Notes: generated from the letters alone by a model not told the origin. Shown: positions 11,465 through 23,869, counted from the stretch's first letter. The stretch is 64,000 nt of DNA from Pontederia crassipes (GCA_030549335.1 CM060193.1:58309146-58373145), one strand, 5' to 3'. Numbers and translations are program-made.

Positions 11465-12657
11465 GAAGTTTTATAATCTTGTTGCACAGCATTGAGAAAA
11501 AAGGCAAAGAACAATTTGAGTTTTGTTTTTTCAACTGTTACCCGGCCTAAGATTACAAAAGTAAACTCATTTTCGAAAGCAAAAGTCAGGTGATGTCGAC
11601 AGTGGCGTTGGGGAGTTGGTACGGTCAGAATGGTACTAAGATTTCGGAGCCAGTCCTGATTGCGTGAATGTGCAGACATTTGCAGTACAAGGTACAGAGT
11701 ACAAATCCTGAACGCTTGGATCTGTCAGAGTCATCCCCAGTTAATAAATGAATAAAGAATGCCTTTTTCCGAGCCGGAAAAAAATATGAAGCATTCTGAA
11801 ATTAGCTTTTCAAGAAAATTGTTTTTACTATTAATATATTTATCCATAATAAGAAAATGTATTTCCAGCCAAGAGCTAATGTCTAGATGAATTGATTAAG
11901 CCCGTGAAAACTATTATGGGTTTTTCCTCTATCTAGCATGAATTACGACTTTTGAATATTTCACTAATATTCCTTAAATTATGTCACTTTTTCTACTTAA
12001 CGTCAATCTCTATTAAAAACCTCTGTTAAATTTGATGTGCTAATCCTCACGTGTGGGTTGCTGACAACTTTAGTTTAATTCAATCCATCATGTGGACAAC
12101 AAAATGAGAAAAACATATTTTTTTAATAAGAGCATAATGAGATTTAAACTCAGAACCTCTTATTTTGATAAATTTGATGTGTTAATCAATTTTTTAAAAA
12201 AATTTAAGCCGTTAGGAAGAATAATATCATTTATTTTATAATTACATTAAAATGATAAATTTAAGTTCTTTTTTTACCAATCTCATTAATTGTTCTTCAT
12301 AAAATGAAAAGAAAATGACGAATGTTGCTAGGGTTATTTTTTTAGAAAATGGTAAAATGGTTTAGCACTAAAAATTAAGAGTTTAGCATAATCATCCACA
12401 CTCATATTTTAGAAGTGTTTTTTTTTACTGCAAAAACATTTCTGTAGAATACTAGTGAGTATGATCAACAATGTTACAGTGATATGATAATACACAAAGA
12501 TCACACAAAAAAAATGATCTGGTAAATGTACAAAATCAAACAATATCAACTGTGATCTATCAAATACACAAAACTCAAAAAACTCGAACAATGATCAACA
12601 ATGATGTGGTGAAGTTGGTAGAAACAGAGGCACAAAGAAGAAGCGGTATTCACTCAA

Positions 12658-12764
12658 AAAGCAAAGATCTTGATCGGGGCACCGCTTTTCAGACACCGGG
12701 GTAGGATCATCGGCACCACTTCCCAGACACCGGGAGCTAGCCACCAAAAAAAAAAGAGATCTTG
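12658..12764 (+). mobile_element. Small retroposon-like insert with internal repeat and A10 tail
   Basis: Segment S' carries about 85 bases not present in S. They are bracketed by AAAGATCTTGA and GAGATCTTGA (GATCTTGA shared) and end in A10. Inside, GGCACCGCTTTTCAGACACC and GGCACCACTTCCCAGACACC form an imperfect direct repeat about 40 bases apart. The A tail followed by a target-like repeat suggests reverse transcription of a short RNA. The source is unknown to me. Confidence 0.45.
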
Positions 12765-12860
12765 ACCAAATGGAGCAACACTATTATTCTGAATAATTCA
12801 AACAGCTCAGCGGTTGCAATAGAGAACCTTGAGCAAGCATTTCCCTTCAACACTAATGGT

Positions 12861-14470
12861 CAAAATATTAAGACATATTCTATAAGTAATTTAAAATTAA
12901 ATTTATTTTCTTATCAATAGATGATTATTCTAATTTTAAGAAATTAATACAATATTCTAATAGATCTGTAATTCATATCTTGGGGTGCCTATATAAACTT
13001 TCTAAGAGTCTGAATGCAATACAGACAGATGCAGATGCATGATTTATCATATAACAATTGTGTCTCAATATCAAAAGATGAATCATATCAAATATAATTT
13101 CAAATGGAACAAGATTATAATTTTCATAATCCATTCATATCATATCACATACGCTTTTCAAATGTGCAATCATACAATCATTCATATATATTTTTCATAA
13201 TTGCATTTCTCGAAATCAATTCATAACCTATCCAAAATATATTCAATACATATAACAGTTGATGTTACACCGAATTCAAAAAAGGTGAATTCATAGAGTA
13301 GGAGAAACCAATTTACCTTACATGAGTAATATTGAAAGACTTTTCCTTTTTCTTTTCTCTTATTATTCTTCCAACAATATAACGTTCTTATCAATATTAT
13401 GATGTGCATGCCAACATGTCCTACATCGACATAAAAATGATCAATGCTATGTATCCCTCATGTCTTAAGCCCTATAACTTAATTAATTGGTCAATCATAA
13501 AAGTTCATCTTTTATCCTGATAATTTGCATACCTTGTGAAATAAAATTCATATATCATAATATTAATTAATTGTTTTTGCCTTAAGTCTCATTTTGACAA
13601 ACTAAGTAAAGTTCAGTTAATCATTTATAACTTTTACTAGACATGTCATTTTTTAGCAATTCCAATTGTAAATGAAATCTAACATCAATATCTTTCAAAC
13701 CCTAAATTAGCAAATAATTCTATAACATATTGAATTTAATACATAACTTACAAAATCGGATAACAATTTCGACGACAAAGTGTTAGCACCTTAAAGAAGA
13801 GAAAGTAACTTTATCTATGACCATTTTATTAACCTAATTCCAAGCTCAACGAAACTGGACTCGTAGGAGAGTGAGCATGCTTAATTTCATTACTTATATT
13901 ATCTTATATATGCCTCATAAAATCTCATGGTGAAATATACCTAGATTGTGTTTCAAAATCTGATAGACCTAGATGTGACCATTATGTACATTTATATCTT
14001 TTCCTATTTAATATATTTTGAAGTAATTTAAATTGGATTAAAAACTCAGTTAAATTAAGTATAAAATATATAAATTTCATATTTTAATTATAAGTATATC
14101 ATTTATAGTATAACTCCTAATCCATCGTACTAATTATGCTTGGACAGCAAGACCTATGCTCATCAATCTACACATAACCCCCTATATACATATCATTTTG
14201 ATTTGATTCCAAGGCCCGTAACAATTTCATGTTACATAAAAGCTCATAACTTTTAGACGAGTTTTTACATTTACTAATAGCATGCAAGCTGCAGTCAGAG
14301 CACAATCACCGTATAGATGCTCAATTTATTACCTATTTGGTTCTATTGGGTAATGTAAAATGATTATACTATTATATTAGTCATGTGAAACTTAATCAAC
14401 GAAAATTATTTTTTTGAACATAATCGTGTAAGGGTTTAAACTAATAAAATTATGAAAACTTACCGTCCAT
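12861..14470. other. AT-rich, probably decayed LTR sequence
   Basis: No gene. The base composition and phrases such as the block around 13,840-13,880 resemble parts of long gypsy LTRs, and the tone is like 55.1-57.5 kb. I could not find LTR ends, a primer site or coding motifs, so the assignment is a guess. Confidence 0.25.
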
Positions 14471-14660
14471 AATGTTCTTTTCTTGCTTCTATCTCTAACC
14501 TTTCACTCCTTCCCTCCCTTCGGCCAGCATCAAGGGATAAGTATATATAAAAAAATCCCCCTTCTTCTTTATCCCCTCTGGTCGGCAGCAAATAAAAGAT
14601 GACAAAAACTTCCTTTTGTAGTAGCAATTTCTTCTTCTTCCTTTTTTTTATTTGCTACTA
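14370..14660 (+). repeat. Dispersed repeat, partner at 54,515-54,770
   Basis: The two places share ATTAGTCATSYGAAACTTRATCAA, then a variable AT stretch, then TTGCTTCTA, TTCGGCCAGCA and a CT-rich tail, in the same order and orientation. The copies are diverged and the family is not recognised. Both lie next to LTR-like AT-rich blocks, so it may belong to that element. Confidence 0.5.
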
Positions 14661-14756
14661 TCGTCGGTAACTGCCAAGTATGGATGAGGGGGTGACTTAA
14701 CACATGGTCGATTTTCTGGTTTGCATGGGCTTGGTGAGCATGAGGTGTCACTTGGA

Positions 14757-14960
14757 GGAAAAAAATTACATCAAATACCTTCCAACTTTAACGTTTGCTC
14801 AACGATACCCTTCAACTTTATTTTGTAATACGAATGCCCTCTATCTTTTAAGTCATTTCATCCGGTGCCCTCTTTACCTACTATGGCCCATCTCCCGGTC
14901 GCGAAGCTGACGTGGCGCTGACACAATACCTTCTCTCCTCTCCACGTAAACATTCACTAC
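14757..14960 (+). mobile_element. MULE-type terminal repeat relic
   Basis: AATTACATCAAATACC followed by CTTCAACTTTA, TTTGCTCAACGATACC, ATGCCCTCTATCTTTTAA and CCGGTGCCCTCTTTACCT is the same terminal sequence as the MULE-like element at 25,046-26,372. Only one arm was seen here, so this is a solo end. Confidence 0.65.
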
Positions 14961-15069
14961 GTGACAATATTAAAAAAAATAATTAAAAAAATAAAAAATG
15001 CCAAGAGGGAGCCGGAGGGGGAACCGTTCTTCTCTGTCCTCACCGGCGCGAGAAGCCGACGAGATCGCG

Positions 15070-15088
15070 GGGGGGGGGGGGGGGTGCG
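15070..15088. repeat. Poly-G tract
   Basis: A run of about 19 G follows GAGATCGC within a short CG-rich patch (15,000-15,110) next to the solo MULE end. It is a low-complexity tract prone to slippage and assembly error. Confidence 0.7.
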
Positions 15089-15109
15089 CAAGACCCACCC
15101 ACCCTGTGA

Positions 15110-18100
15110 AGAATGAATGCGCTATTATACTTGAATTAAAATAAATATTTATATCTCATCATTCGAAATATAGAAAATGTTCTTTAGTAAAATATTTACT
15201 AATACTAACTTGTCAATAAGGTGCCATCATATAATAAATGACTTTAGTAATTAGTTGTACCTTTATTAAGAAAATATATTGAATGTCAAAATCTATCACC
15301 ATAGATGACGACGCTCAATTAAAGATATTTCAATCAAAGAATTTATGCGTGTGACATTCATACTTTAGTTGATTGAATCATTTATGCATTGTTTCATAAA
15401 TAACAGTGAAAAATATTTTTCTTCCACGAAAATTGTGTATCATTTTGATGTCATGAGAAGAATCAACTACACAAAATGGTACGAGTTGCATTTTCTATGC
15501 TTAAAAGATCTAACTTTTATGATAAATTAATTATCATACATTAATTTTATAATTTAACTAATTGAATTTATGTCAAACAATAAGATCTTATTATGAATAA
15601 GAGTCGAGATATATTATCATCACTACCGTAGTGATTTGAAATTTAACTTGTGAAATTACATATGTGCTCCAACTATCCTCTTGCATTAATTGCATGAGTA
15701 TAAAAGATATTAAACTTATACAACAATATTTGTTGCATTAGGCTATCATGAATTGATTTTAATACTTCATAAGATAACTTTGTATACTTCAATCTTTGAT
15801 TTCAATTTTAAAAAATTGAACATCTTAACATAATTAAGAATAATGTCACATTTATTTCATACCTCATATGTTTTAATGTGAGAAAAATGAAGTTCTAAAG
15901 TATTTTCTCACATGATAAAATGATAGTAATGTAGCCTTTGAATGTCAAGTCTTACTTGATAAATAATCAACTATTGATTATCAAATATAAAAAATGAGTT
16001 AACACTTATTCAAATAGAAAATGAATAATTTTGACTTCTTTATATTTTGTATATTTGAACATTTCAAAGCTTCAAATAAGAAGCAAAATTTACATTCTTA
16101 ATTTTTTGTATATTTGTCAATGACTCTAAGTAATTATATTTATAATATGATTATTATTAACATAAAATATTAAAAAAATCACTAATTATCATAAATTAGT
16201 GCCAAATATTTTATAATATTATTTAATATTTCCCACTAACCTTTATAATTATTCCCAATAATCAATAACATTACATTACATTAACAATAATGTCATTATT
16301 CTTTCAAATGAACTCATATTCAATTTGAAAAATAATATGTTCTAAACATATGTTATTGATTTACTATTTTTATTTAGGGACAAGTTGTTTCATTATCTCA
16401 TATGAAGTCATATGCAGCAAAAACTAAAACTATGTCATATGCAGCGAAAATTAAAATTATGTCATTTATTAGATTTAAATAATTTATTAATGTATTTTTC
16501 ATAAGTTGATTATAAATCTAATACTGAAAAAATAGTATGTTGAGAAGAGTATGACTTTTATAAAGATCACAATTCTGAACACAACTTAATATTCATATAT
16601 TAATTATAAGTATGCCATTACTTTTATGAAGATCATCATCTTCATTCGTAATATCTCTTTTATAATTAGAATTAGTAAATTTTCATTTTGACATTTAGAT
16701 TTTCATAAAGTCATTCTTTTTGACATAGGCTTAATTTGAATCAGTTTTCATAAAATGATGTTCTTCTATTCCCAACATATTGAGAATGTAAGAAGCTTTA
16801 TACTAAAATATTTTGAGTATGAAAAATAGAACAATTATATAATTCTCTTCAAAATAATTAAGTAATTCAATCAAATGAATTAACTTATTATAGATGAACT
16901 TCATCTAAATAGTATTTTTTTATACGATATAAATAAGATTTTGCACTACAACATTTGTAAATGCATGATCAGTTTATCAAAATAAAATCAATAATCTTAT
17001 TGGAATCATATATAAGACCTTTTGTCCTCATTCTCAAAATTCATTTGAGCATGCATGGTGTTATATGATCACATTAATATAGATTTCAAAAATTCATATT
17101 TTTTATATCTCTTATCAACACCAAATATTTTGACTCAATCGATTATCCATCAAGTAATAGCACACTGAGGCAAAGCGGATATAAAGAAGTTACACAGTTC
17201 AAAATAAGTACACACATGTTTATACTAAATCACCATTAAACTTTAGTTTTTTATTTAATGGTGGTTTCTGCTAATTTTGCTAATTTCCTAAAAAATAAAA
17301 TAATAAAAGACTTTCTTTCTTAGTGAGAATTAGGATCTCTGGTAGTCATTTACCACATCCTAATAATATCTAAGTAACATGACCTCTAGGGTAAGGGACA
17401 CACTTTCTTTTCAATCTTAACTATTTAGGATTCCTAATTATTCTTTAGCCTCCGATATATATTCCGCACCCTAACAGAATCTAAGGATACAAAGTGTTTG
17501 AGTTGCACACATTAATCTGATAAGTGTGAGATTGAATCACATGAACCCTCAATAAATGTTTTAAAATTTTAAATCGTGTCACATAAGCACTATTCCCCAA
17601 TAATATGGGCGAAATAAGTCACATATGTTAAACAATTTTATCATTTCCTATTAATGAAATGTGATCAAGATTCATAATATCTCCCGCTTTAAACTCAATA
17701 TTGATAAATAATTTGAGTTATATTCATCAATTTTAATACAAAATATCGACCCTCAATAACATGAGCAAAGTCAAATATATGTTTTATTAATTTTTGTATA
17801 AAAATTTTCAATTTTCTAATGATGACATGTACTTTTTGAGAATTCATAATCTCATATATCTGTCAATCTAATATAACACATTGACCCTTAATATTATGAG
17901 CAAAGCCATATGTGATATGTTCACATCAAATTTAGAAGAAAATATTTATAATTTTCAATAAAAAATGATTTTCCAACAATGAAAAAAATCACATTTCGTT
18001 GAAAATGTTAATATCTTCCTAATAGGATCTATATCTTATTTAATTCAGAACTCAAAATTATGAGAAAATTAATTTTGGTCTCATCTATAACAAAATATCT

Positions 18101-18900
18101 AATTTGTGCTAAACATCATATGAATAATAAAAAAAATATCTAATTTATGCTACACATCATATGCATATATATGAATTGCATAAAGCATAAATAAAATAAA
18201 AGTAACAATAAACATATTAATATTTGGACCTAGGATTTACATCATATGTAATTTTGACTTCTTGAAGTCATCCCCATACCCTTCTAGCTCCATGTGCAAC
18301 TTGAACTTAAATTTACATCAATGATGACAGACTTCTTATACATTTACAAAACTAAATGAATAAATAAAGAGCATGCAAGCTCCTTTTTAATTTTACAAAA
18401 AAAATTCATGGAACACACATAATCTTTGTCCAAATATTAATATCATCATAAATGAGTCATATTCATGTAGTAATTTTGAACACTTCAAAAATTGACTTTT
18501 AAATTTATCTAAATAAATAAGTAATTTCAAAGAATTTAAAATTACTAATAATTCTGAAATAATAAATTTACGAAATTATTATTTAATTTCAGAAAGAAAT
18601 TTGAACAATTTCAAATATGTTAAATAAAAATGAATAATTTTTAAACCATTTTAAAAAAATATAAATAATCTGTTAAATCATAATTTGGACATTCCAAATT
18701 GTTACTCAATTTAGAATATTTAACTAATAAATTTTGAACCATTAAAAATTTATTAATAAATATATGTAAAATATAATGAATAGTTTCAAACAATTTAAAT
18801 TATCCATGATTTGTTGTTAATATGTGAAAAAATATTCTTTCAGACTTTCTGAAGTTATTATTTTTTAAAAAATAAAATGCAGGTAAAAAAAACAAAAAGA
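15110..18900. other. AT-rich repeat-derived DNA without a gene
   Basis: No convincing open frame on either strand. Local degenerate repeats are visible: CCCTCAATAAYATGAGCAAAG-like blocks start near 17,595, 17,752 and 17,884, and a CTAATTTRTGCTAMACATCAT block occurs twice at 18,109-18,170. This looks like an old retroelement, but no diagnostic motif was found. Confidence 0.4.
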
Positions 18901-19059
18901 AGAATGGAATCCATTCTAAATGGGTCGACCATTAAGCCCATTTCATGTGTATTTTATGCCTGTCAGGTTTGCATCCATTTTTTTTTAAAAAAAAAATTCG
19001 TGTCCGGGATTGGAAGAACCGGTGACTAGGGAAACTTTTCCCCTAATCTGGTTCGTTGG

Positions 19060-19555
19060 GTCGACGCTACCGCTGCGGTGCTTAGACGTGCCCAACATTT
19101 AGGCAAGCTCTTTTGAGCGCTTTGCAGAAGCTTGCTTATGCCACTTTCTCGATGTCATAATTTTTGGAACGCTCGGTCCACAACGGACGCTTCGACGGAG
19201 GCGTCCAACAAACGGACACCTCGGCAGAACGCTCGATTGCTTGTGACGCTTTGTAAGTTGCTACCCCATGCTTGAGGCACATTGCTAGGTTTTATGAAGT
19301 TTGAAATATTTGTTGAGTAAATATGATGATTACAAAGGGCTTCGGTGGAACACTAGCGGGACTCCCCTAATATACTACCGTTTTGGGATGACGTATGATG
19401 TGGAGAATAAGATAGGGGGTACACTTTTCTGGAGTGCATATTACAAAATTGTCACTATCATACTTGAAAATAGAACTAAGTACAAAAGTGGGTTGAAAAA
19501 GGAAAATACAAAGAAGTAAGATAACTCGGCAGTCTACGGGAAAGCCCCTGTGACA
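19060..19555 (-). mobile_element. 3' LTR of gypsy chromovirus
   Basis: Pairs with 23,870-24,300: both contain AGGCAAGCTCTTTTGAG, GCTTATGCCACTTTCTC, ACGCTTTGT, TTGTTGAGTAAATA, ACTAGCGGG and GTGCACTTTTCT-like blocks in order. On the minus strand it begins TGTCACAGGGGCTTTCC, right after the purine run GAGTGGGAGAGAA, which fixes the LTR start at 19,555. The outer end near 19,060 is approximate. Confidence 0.75.
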
Positions 19556-19609
19556 TTCTCTCCCACTCAAGTCTGCGACGTCCCTGGAGCTACAATATCA
19601 AATTCTTTA

Positions 19610-20860
19610 ATCTTCTGCTTGAACTGGCACAAACCTTCGACTGTCTCCCAACTTATGTCGGTGTCCATCCGCTCCATCGATCAAGGTACTCATTCTTTTG
19701 ATTCTTCATGTGAACGACGAGTACTTCGTTAACTTGATCAGTAAACTATTGACGGATGGCTGACAGGGCGTGGTCTGAAACCCTACGCCTAGGATCTTCA
19801 GGGCCTTCGACATAAGGCTTGAGCAGGCTGACGTGGACTCAAACTTGTAGGCCACCTTACCCACATTCTTCAAGATCTTGAATGGTTCGTAACGCCTAAC
19901 GAGGCCCTTTGTTCAGATTCTTGCCGCTTAGCCGAAGATGTTGGGCCAGCTTCAAAAGGATCAAATCTCTGACTTGAAAGTTGACGTCTCGTCGGACAGT
20001 TTTTGTCCACTTCTTCATGTGCTTCGATGCTTTGTGCAAACATGCATGAGCCATATTATTCTGCTCGTGCCACTCCTTCGCAATGCGGTGAGCGACAGGA
20101 ACTTTACCACCATAAAAAGTGGTGACAACCTCTGGAGTGAGAGGTTGTTTCCCCGTCACTATCTTGAAGGGACTTTAATTGGTCGACTCGTTCTGTTGTA
20201 GGTTGTAAGAGAATTGTGCGATGTCGAGTAGCTTCGCCAGTCATTGTCACTCACATAGTGCTGCAAGTAGATCTTCAAGATACAATTCACCCTCTCAGTT
20301 TGGTCATCGATTTGAGAATGAAGTGATGTCGAGAAATGCAGGTTGAAGCCCATCATATTGAACAGTTCCTTCCAAAAGTTGCCAACGAATCGCTCATCCC
20401 GATCGTTAACTATGCTTTGCGATAGGCCCCAATACTTCACTACATGCTTCATGAACAACCCTGCCGTTTCAGTGGTAGGACAACTTGCGAAGGCGACGAC
20501 GAAGATGGCATACTTAGATAATCGATCGACGACCACCATGATGGTACTCACCCCTTCAGATTTGGGCATACCCGTGATGAAGTCCAAGAAAACATCTTTC
20601 CATGGTTGCTCTGTAATAGAAAGGGATTCCAGAAGTCCGTCGAGCACTTGATTGAGTTTTTTGTCCTGCCGACAAACAAGGTATGTCTTCATAAAATCTT
20701 CAACATCGTCCTCTATCCTTGGCCAGAACTAGTTGTCCTCGATAGTGAGTGTGGCGGATGCCTGGATGTCCCGTCCACTTAGATCATGACACTCTTGCAT
20801 GATAGCGCGCTGCAAGTTGTCGAACATTGGAACGTCGATGCGACGTTCCTTGGTGAAGAT
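19610..20860 (-). pseudogene. Gypsy integrase with chromodomain-like C-terminus
   Basis: The integrase core on the minus strand shows DFITGMPKSEG (first Asp), VVVDRLSKYA, IVNDRDERFVGNFWKELF (second Asp) and QIDDQTERVN (the Glu). Ahead of it is a decayed HHCC zinc finger: MQECHD is kept, the second His block is degenerate and LVC remains of CLVC. Further on, GLVRRYEPFKILKNVGKVAYK is the GPY/F-like module, and after a frame change ISWETVEGLCQFKQKIKEF matches a chromodomain end just before a stop. The chromodomain places the element among the plant chromoviruses. Several frame changes and stops make it non-functional. Confidence 0.85.
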
Positions 20861-21463
20861 TAGTCCATCATTCATCCAAAATCAGCGTGTCTTTCCCTCC
20901 TTTGCTTGCTCAAATAGGTTTTTTTGCCATGGGATCCGACTCCAATACCTTCTTGATTCTCTTGATCATGTCGACATGAGAGGAGCTCATGGCCCTAATT
21001 CCGTGTGTTGGCTCAGGCGTCGGCAACGACATTCTTCTTGCTAGGCTTGTACTCTATGACATAGTTGAACTCCGTCATAAAATCTTGCCACCTTGCTTAT
21101 TTTGGCGAGAACTTCTGAACTTCTTCTGCATCTCGAAGTAACTTGTCATGACATTGTTCGTCTTAATGTGAAATCACGACCCGAGAAGGTAGTGCCGCCA
21201 TGTCCTAAGGCAGTGGATTACTGCAGTCATCTCCTTCTCATGAACAGCGTAGTACCGTTTCGTGTCGTTGAGTTTGCGACTCTCGAACACCATGTGATGC
21301 CTCTCCTGCATAAGAACTTATCTGATAGCACAGTAAAAAAGCATCTGTACCTCGTAAGGCTTGGTGTGGTCTGGCAGGATAACCATCGGTTCCTCCGTCA
21401 TGACCCTCTTTAGGGTGTCGAACACTTCCTAGCATGTAGGCATCCACTTCCACTTCACATTCT

Positions 21464-22171
21464 TCACAGGAGATTCGTCAAAGAGGTTGTCACATGTGAA
21501 TTCCCCTTGACGAACCGTCTATAATAGTTCGTTAGGCCAATGAACGAACGCATATTAGGAATCGGCGTAGGTGGCTCCCACTCCACGATGGCTCGAATTT
21601 TCACGTCATCCATCTTCAGCTTATCACTTCCGACGACATGTCCAAAGAAGTGCACTTCCGGTTGAGCGAAGGCACACTTCTCTCACTTGACGTAGAGCCC
21701 ATTCTGCTGCAACACTTCGAACACTTGCCGAATGTGCTCGATGTGCTCCTTCAAAGTGCGACTCTAGATCATGATGTCGTCGAGATAAACAACCACGAAC
21801 CTGTCAAGGAATTGTTGCAATACATTATTCATGAGGGTGCAGAAGGTTGTCGGAGTGTTGGTGAGGCCGAAAAGCATCACGAGGAACTCATAGGAGCCGT
21901 ATCTTATGATGCACGTCGTCTTCTACACATCTTCTTCTGCAATCCGGACTTGTTAATAGCCCGAACGGAAATCCAACTTGGTAAACCATCTTGCACTGCC
22001 AAGTTGGTCGAACAAGTTCCCCACCAGAGGAATGTGATACTTGTTCTTCACCGTAAGCTTATTTAACGCCCGATCGTCGATGCACATCCGGAGGAAACCC
22101 TCATGCTTCTTCTGAAAGATAACCGGGGCGCCATATGGAGACTTCGAAGGTCGAATATATCTTACATTCAT
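21464..22171 (-). pseudogene. Gypsy reverse transcriptase and start of RNase H
   Basis: On the minus strand: [18 protein letters not shown], then [16 protein letters not shown] and [20 protein letters not shown], then VVVYLDDIMI with the YLDD catalytic motif at 21,776-21,787. KCAFAQPEVHFFGHVVG and MRSFIGLTNYYRRFVKG, the RT-RNase H connection, follow. At least two in-frame stops (after DIMI and after GLYVK) and frame changes break it. The expected DLRSGYHQ block is present as KLDFRSGY. Confidence 0.88.
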
Positions 22172-22433
22172 AGTTCGATGAGTTGCTTACGGAGTTCTGT
22201 GAGTTTTGAAGGGACTAGCCGATAAGGGACTCCGTGAGAGAGTATTGAACTCCGTGAGAGAGTTTCAACGTTGTAAGGTCCTTTGGGGTCAAAGATGATC
22301 ATCGAATTGGTGAGCAAAATGACACATGCAATAATGTGTCACAAAAAAGAGATGTCCGCCACTACTTCTAGTCATCTATTAGTGCCACCATCACGTCGAA
22401 ACTTCCCGACCACTTGCCGATGTGAACCTTCAT

Positions 22434-22800
22434 TCATGGAGAAATTCTTATGGTCATGATAGACTTCACATTCATCGTCTTGAATGTGACGTTAGTCTTC
22501 CTTAGTGGTAGTTTCAGCTTCTTGGCGGCCACTTCTGACACAAACAACTTCGATGCTCTCGTGTCAATGAGGGTGTTGAAGACTTGCCTGTTTAACTCGA
22601 TGTCCGCATAAAGTCGAGCAGCCAATGAGGAACCCTTTGAGGCATTGATGGCGTTCAGAATGTGCATCGAACTGAGATACTCCTCCTTCTCCTTCTCGTC
22701 GGGTAATACATGGCGTTGACTGTCGTCTTCTGCGGGCGATCTCTTGTCCAATGTGGACCCTTGCAAATGTAGCACGGCTTTGGCGATTTTTCATCCCTCT
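22434..22800 (-). pseudogene. Gypsy Gag zinc knuckle and aspartic protease relic
   Basis: The knuckle reads PKPCYICKGPHWTRDRP in one minus frame: three of the four ligands stay and the last Cys is now Arg. The protease follows in another frame as FNTLIDTRASKLFVSEVAAK. The catalytic triad D-T-G has become D-T-R, so it would be inactive even if translated. Confidence 0.75.
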
Positions 22801-23149
22801 TGAATCTATTATTGTTGGACCTCCTATTGTGATATCATGTCCTTTTGTCTTGATATTGCAGCCTGTCTTCTTGCGACTTTGGCTTCTCTCACCCACCATT
22901 GTTCTTGTCTAAGGGCTTTGGTGGTGGGACGTTCGTTTTAGCATACTCCATGAGCGACTCGGGATGACTAGCGAGCGGAGGTTGGAGCAGTCCCGTCGCT
23001 CTAACTCTGTACTAGTCTAAGGCTTTAAACCCTTCACGAAGATCGTCAACAACATGTCTTCGTCCACCTGTGAGTTCTGTAGACGGAGCTCGGTGAACTC
23101 TTTCATATATTCCTTCAACATGTCCTTCTAGCAAATGTTGAACAACGTA

Positions 23150-23820
23150 ATCTTGGCCTCCAATCCTGACTTGACGGGTAGAAGTAGTTTGTCAGCTACC
23201 TCTTGAAGTCGTCCCACCTCTCAATGAGATTGGCACATGTTCCACATCGTCGCAATGACACCGCCACCATAGACTCACCGCATCTTGCAAGTAGAAGGAT
23301 GTGATTTTCACCATCCTCGCTTCTAAAGTCACGTCGAATGCCTCCATGTATTTCCGGATGTTTCACAGAAAGTCATTGATCTCCTTTGTCAACCTCTCGC
23401 CTTTATAGGGCAGACTTTCATACGTCGATTCTTGCCTCATGCGGGATGGACGTCTCGCGACGTCGTCCATCTCCATAACGTCTCTTGAGCTTTTTCTGTA
23501 TGGTCTTGAGTTCTTGTTCCATTTTGAACCTCATATTTGAAAGACCATTGTCCAAGGTCTCCCGCAAATCCATGATTGTCGCCTCCATGGACTCGAACTG
23601 CATATTGTCCCGCACCATTGTGATGTCCACAGTCTTCTCCAACTCTCACTCGTGCGTTACGAGTTGGTCTTGCATCTCGCTCACGTCCAGTTGGAACTGG
23701 TCGAGGCATTGTTCGAAGGCGGCCATGACGTCCTTCGAGTGGGCGCGCCCTCACTTTAGGCAGTCCTTCGGTGCAGCAAGTTCATTGGTCATCTTCGAGT
23801 TCGACACCATTCCTCTTTGA
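23150..23820 (-). pseudogene. Gypsy Gag relic
   Basis: Minus-strand frames such as ESMEATIMDLRETLDNGLSN (23,418-23,642) have the amphipathic, coiled-coil-like character of the N-terminal part of plant chromovirus Gag and lie between the primer site and the zinc knuckle. The frame is broken many times. The call rests on position and composition. Confidence 0.5.
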
Positions 23821-23856
23821 TCGTCGAACGCCAACTTGAGCAGTCCCATAAAAGTT

Positions 23857-23869
23857 GCTCTAATATCAA
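23857..23869 (-). other. Primer-binding site (initiator Met tRNA type)
   Basis: The minus strand reads TTGATATTAGAGC directly after the LTR end. It differs by two bases from TTGGTATCAGAGC, the usual plant retroelement site complementary to initiator tRNA-Met. It fixes the inner edge of the 5' LTR. Confidence 0.7.

Larger units (their letters stand above)
10920..12860. repeat. Segmental duplicate S' (partner of 38,520-40,025)
   Basis: Long co-linear similarity in the same orientation to S at 38.5-40.0 kb. Shared blocks include CAGCATATAAAAACGATGGAA, GATCACWGTGTTAGAGGAGGT, AGATGTGGTGTTGTCAGAAG, GAGTACAAAYCCTGAAC and CAGCTCAGCGGTTGCAATAG. In S the minus strand looks like the 3'-terminal exon and 3' UTR of a gene. 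S' carries insertions that S lacks: a SINE at 11,321-11,464, a stretch near 11,940-12,390, and a small insert near 12,660-12,755. S' contains no open frame that I would call. Confidence 0.85.
19556..23869 (-). mobile_element. Internal region of a decayed Ty3/gypsy chromovirus
   Basis: Read on the minus strand from 23,869 down, the order is primer-binding site, Gag, CCHC knuckle, protease, RT, RNase H, integrase and a chromodomain-like tail. This is the gypsy order. Every domain carries stops or frameshifts, and the two LTRs have many differences, so the element is old. G+C is clearly higher than in its flanks. Confidence 0.85.

Noticed and set aside
19896..20692. A host gene encoding an integrase-like protein
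   Set aside because: It lies between matching LTRs in gypsy order with many breaks; it is a retrotransposon relic.
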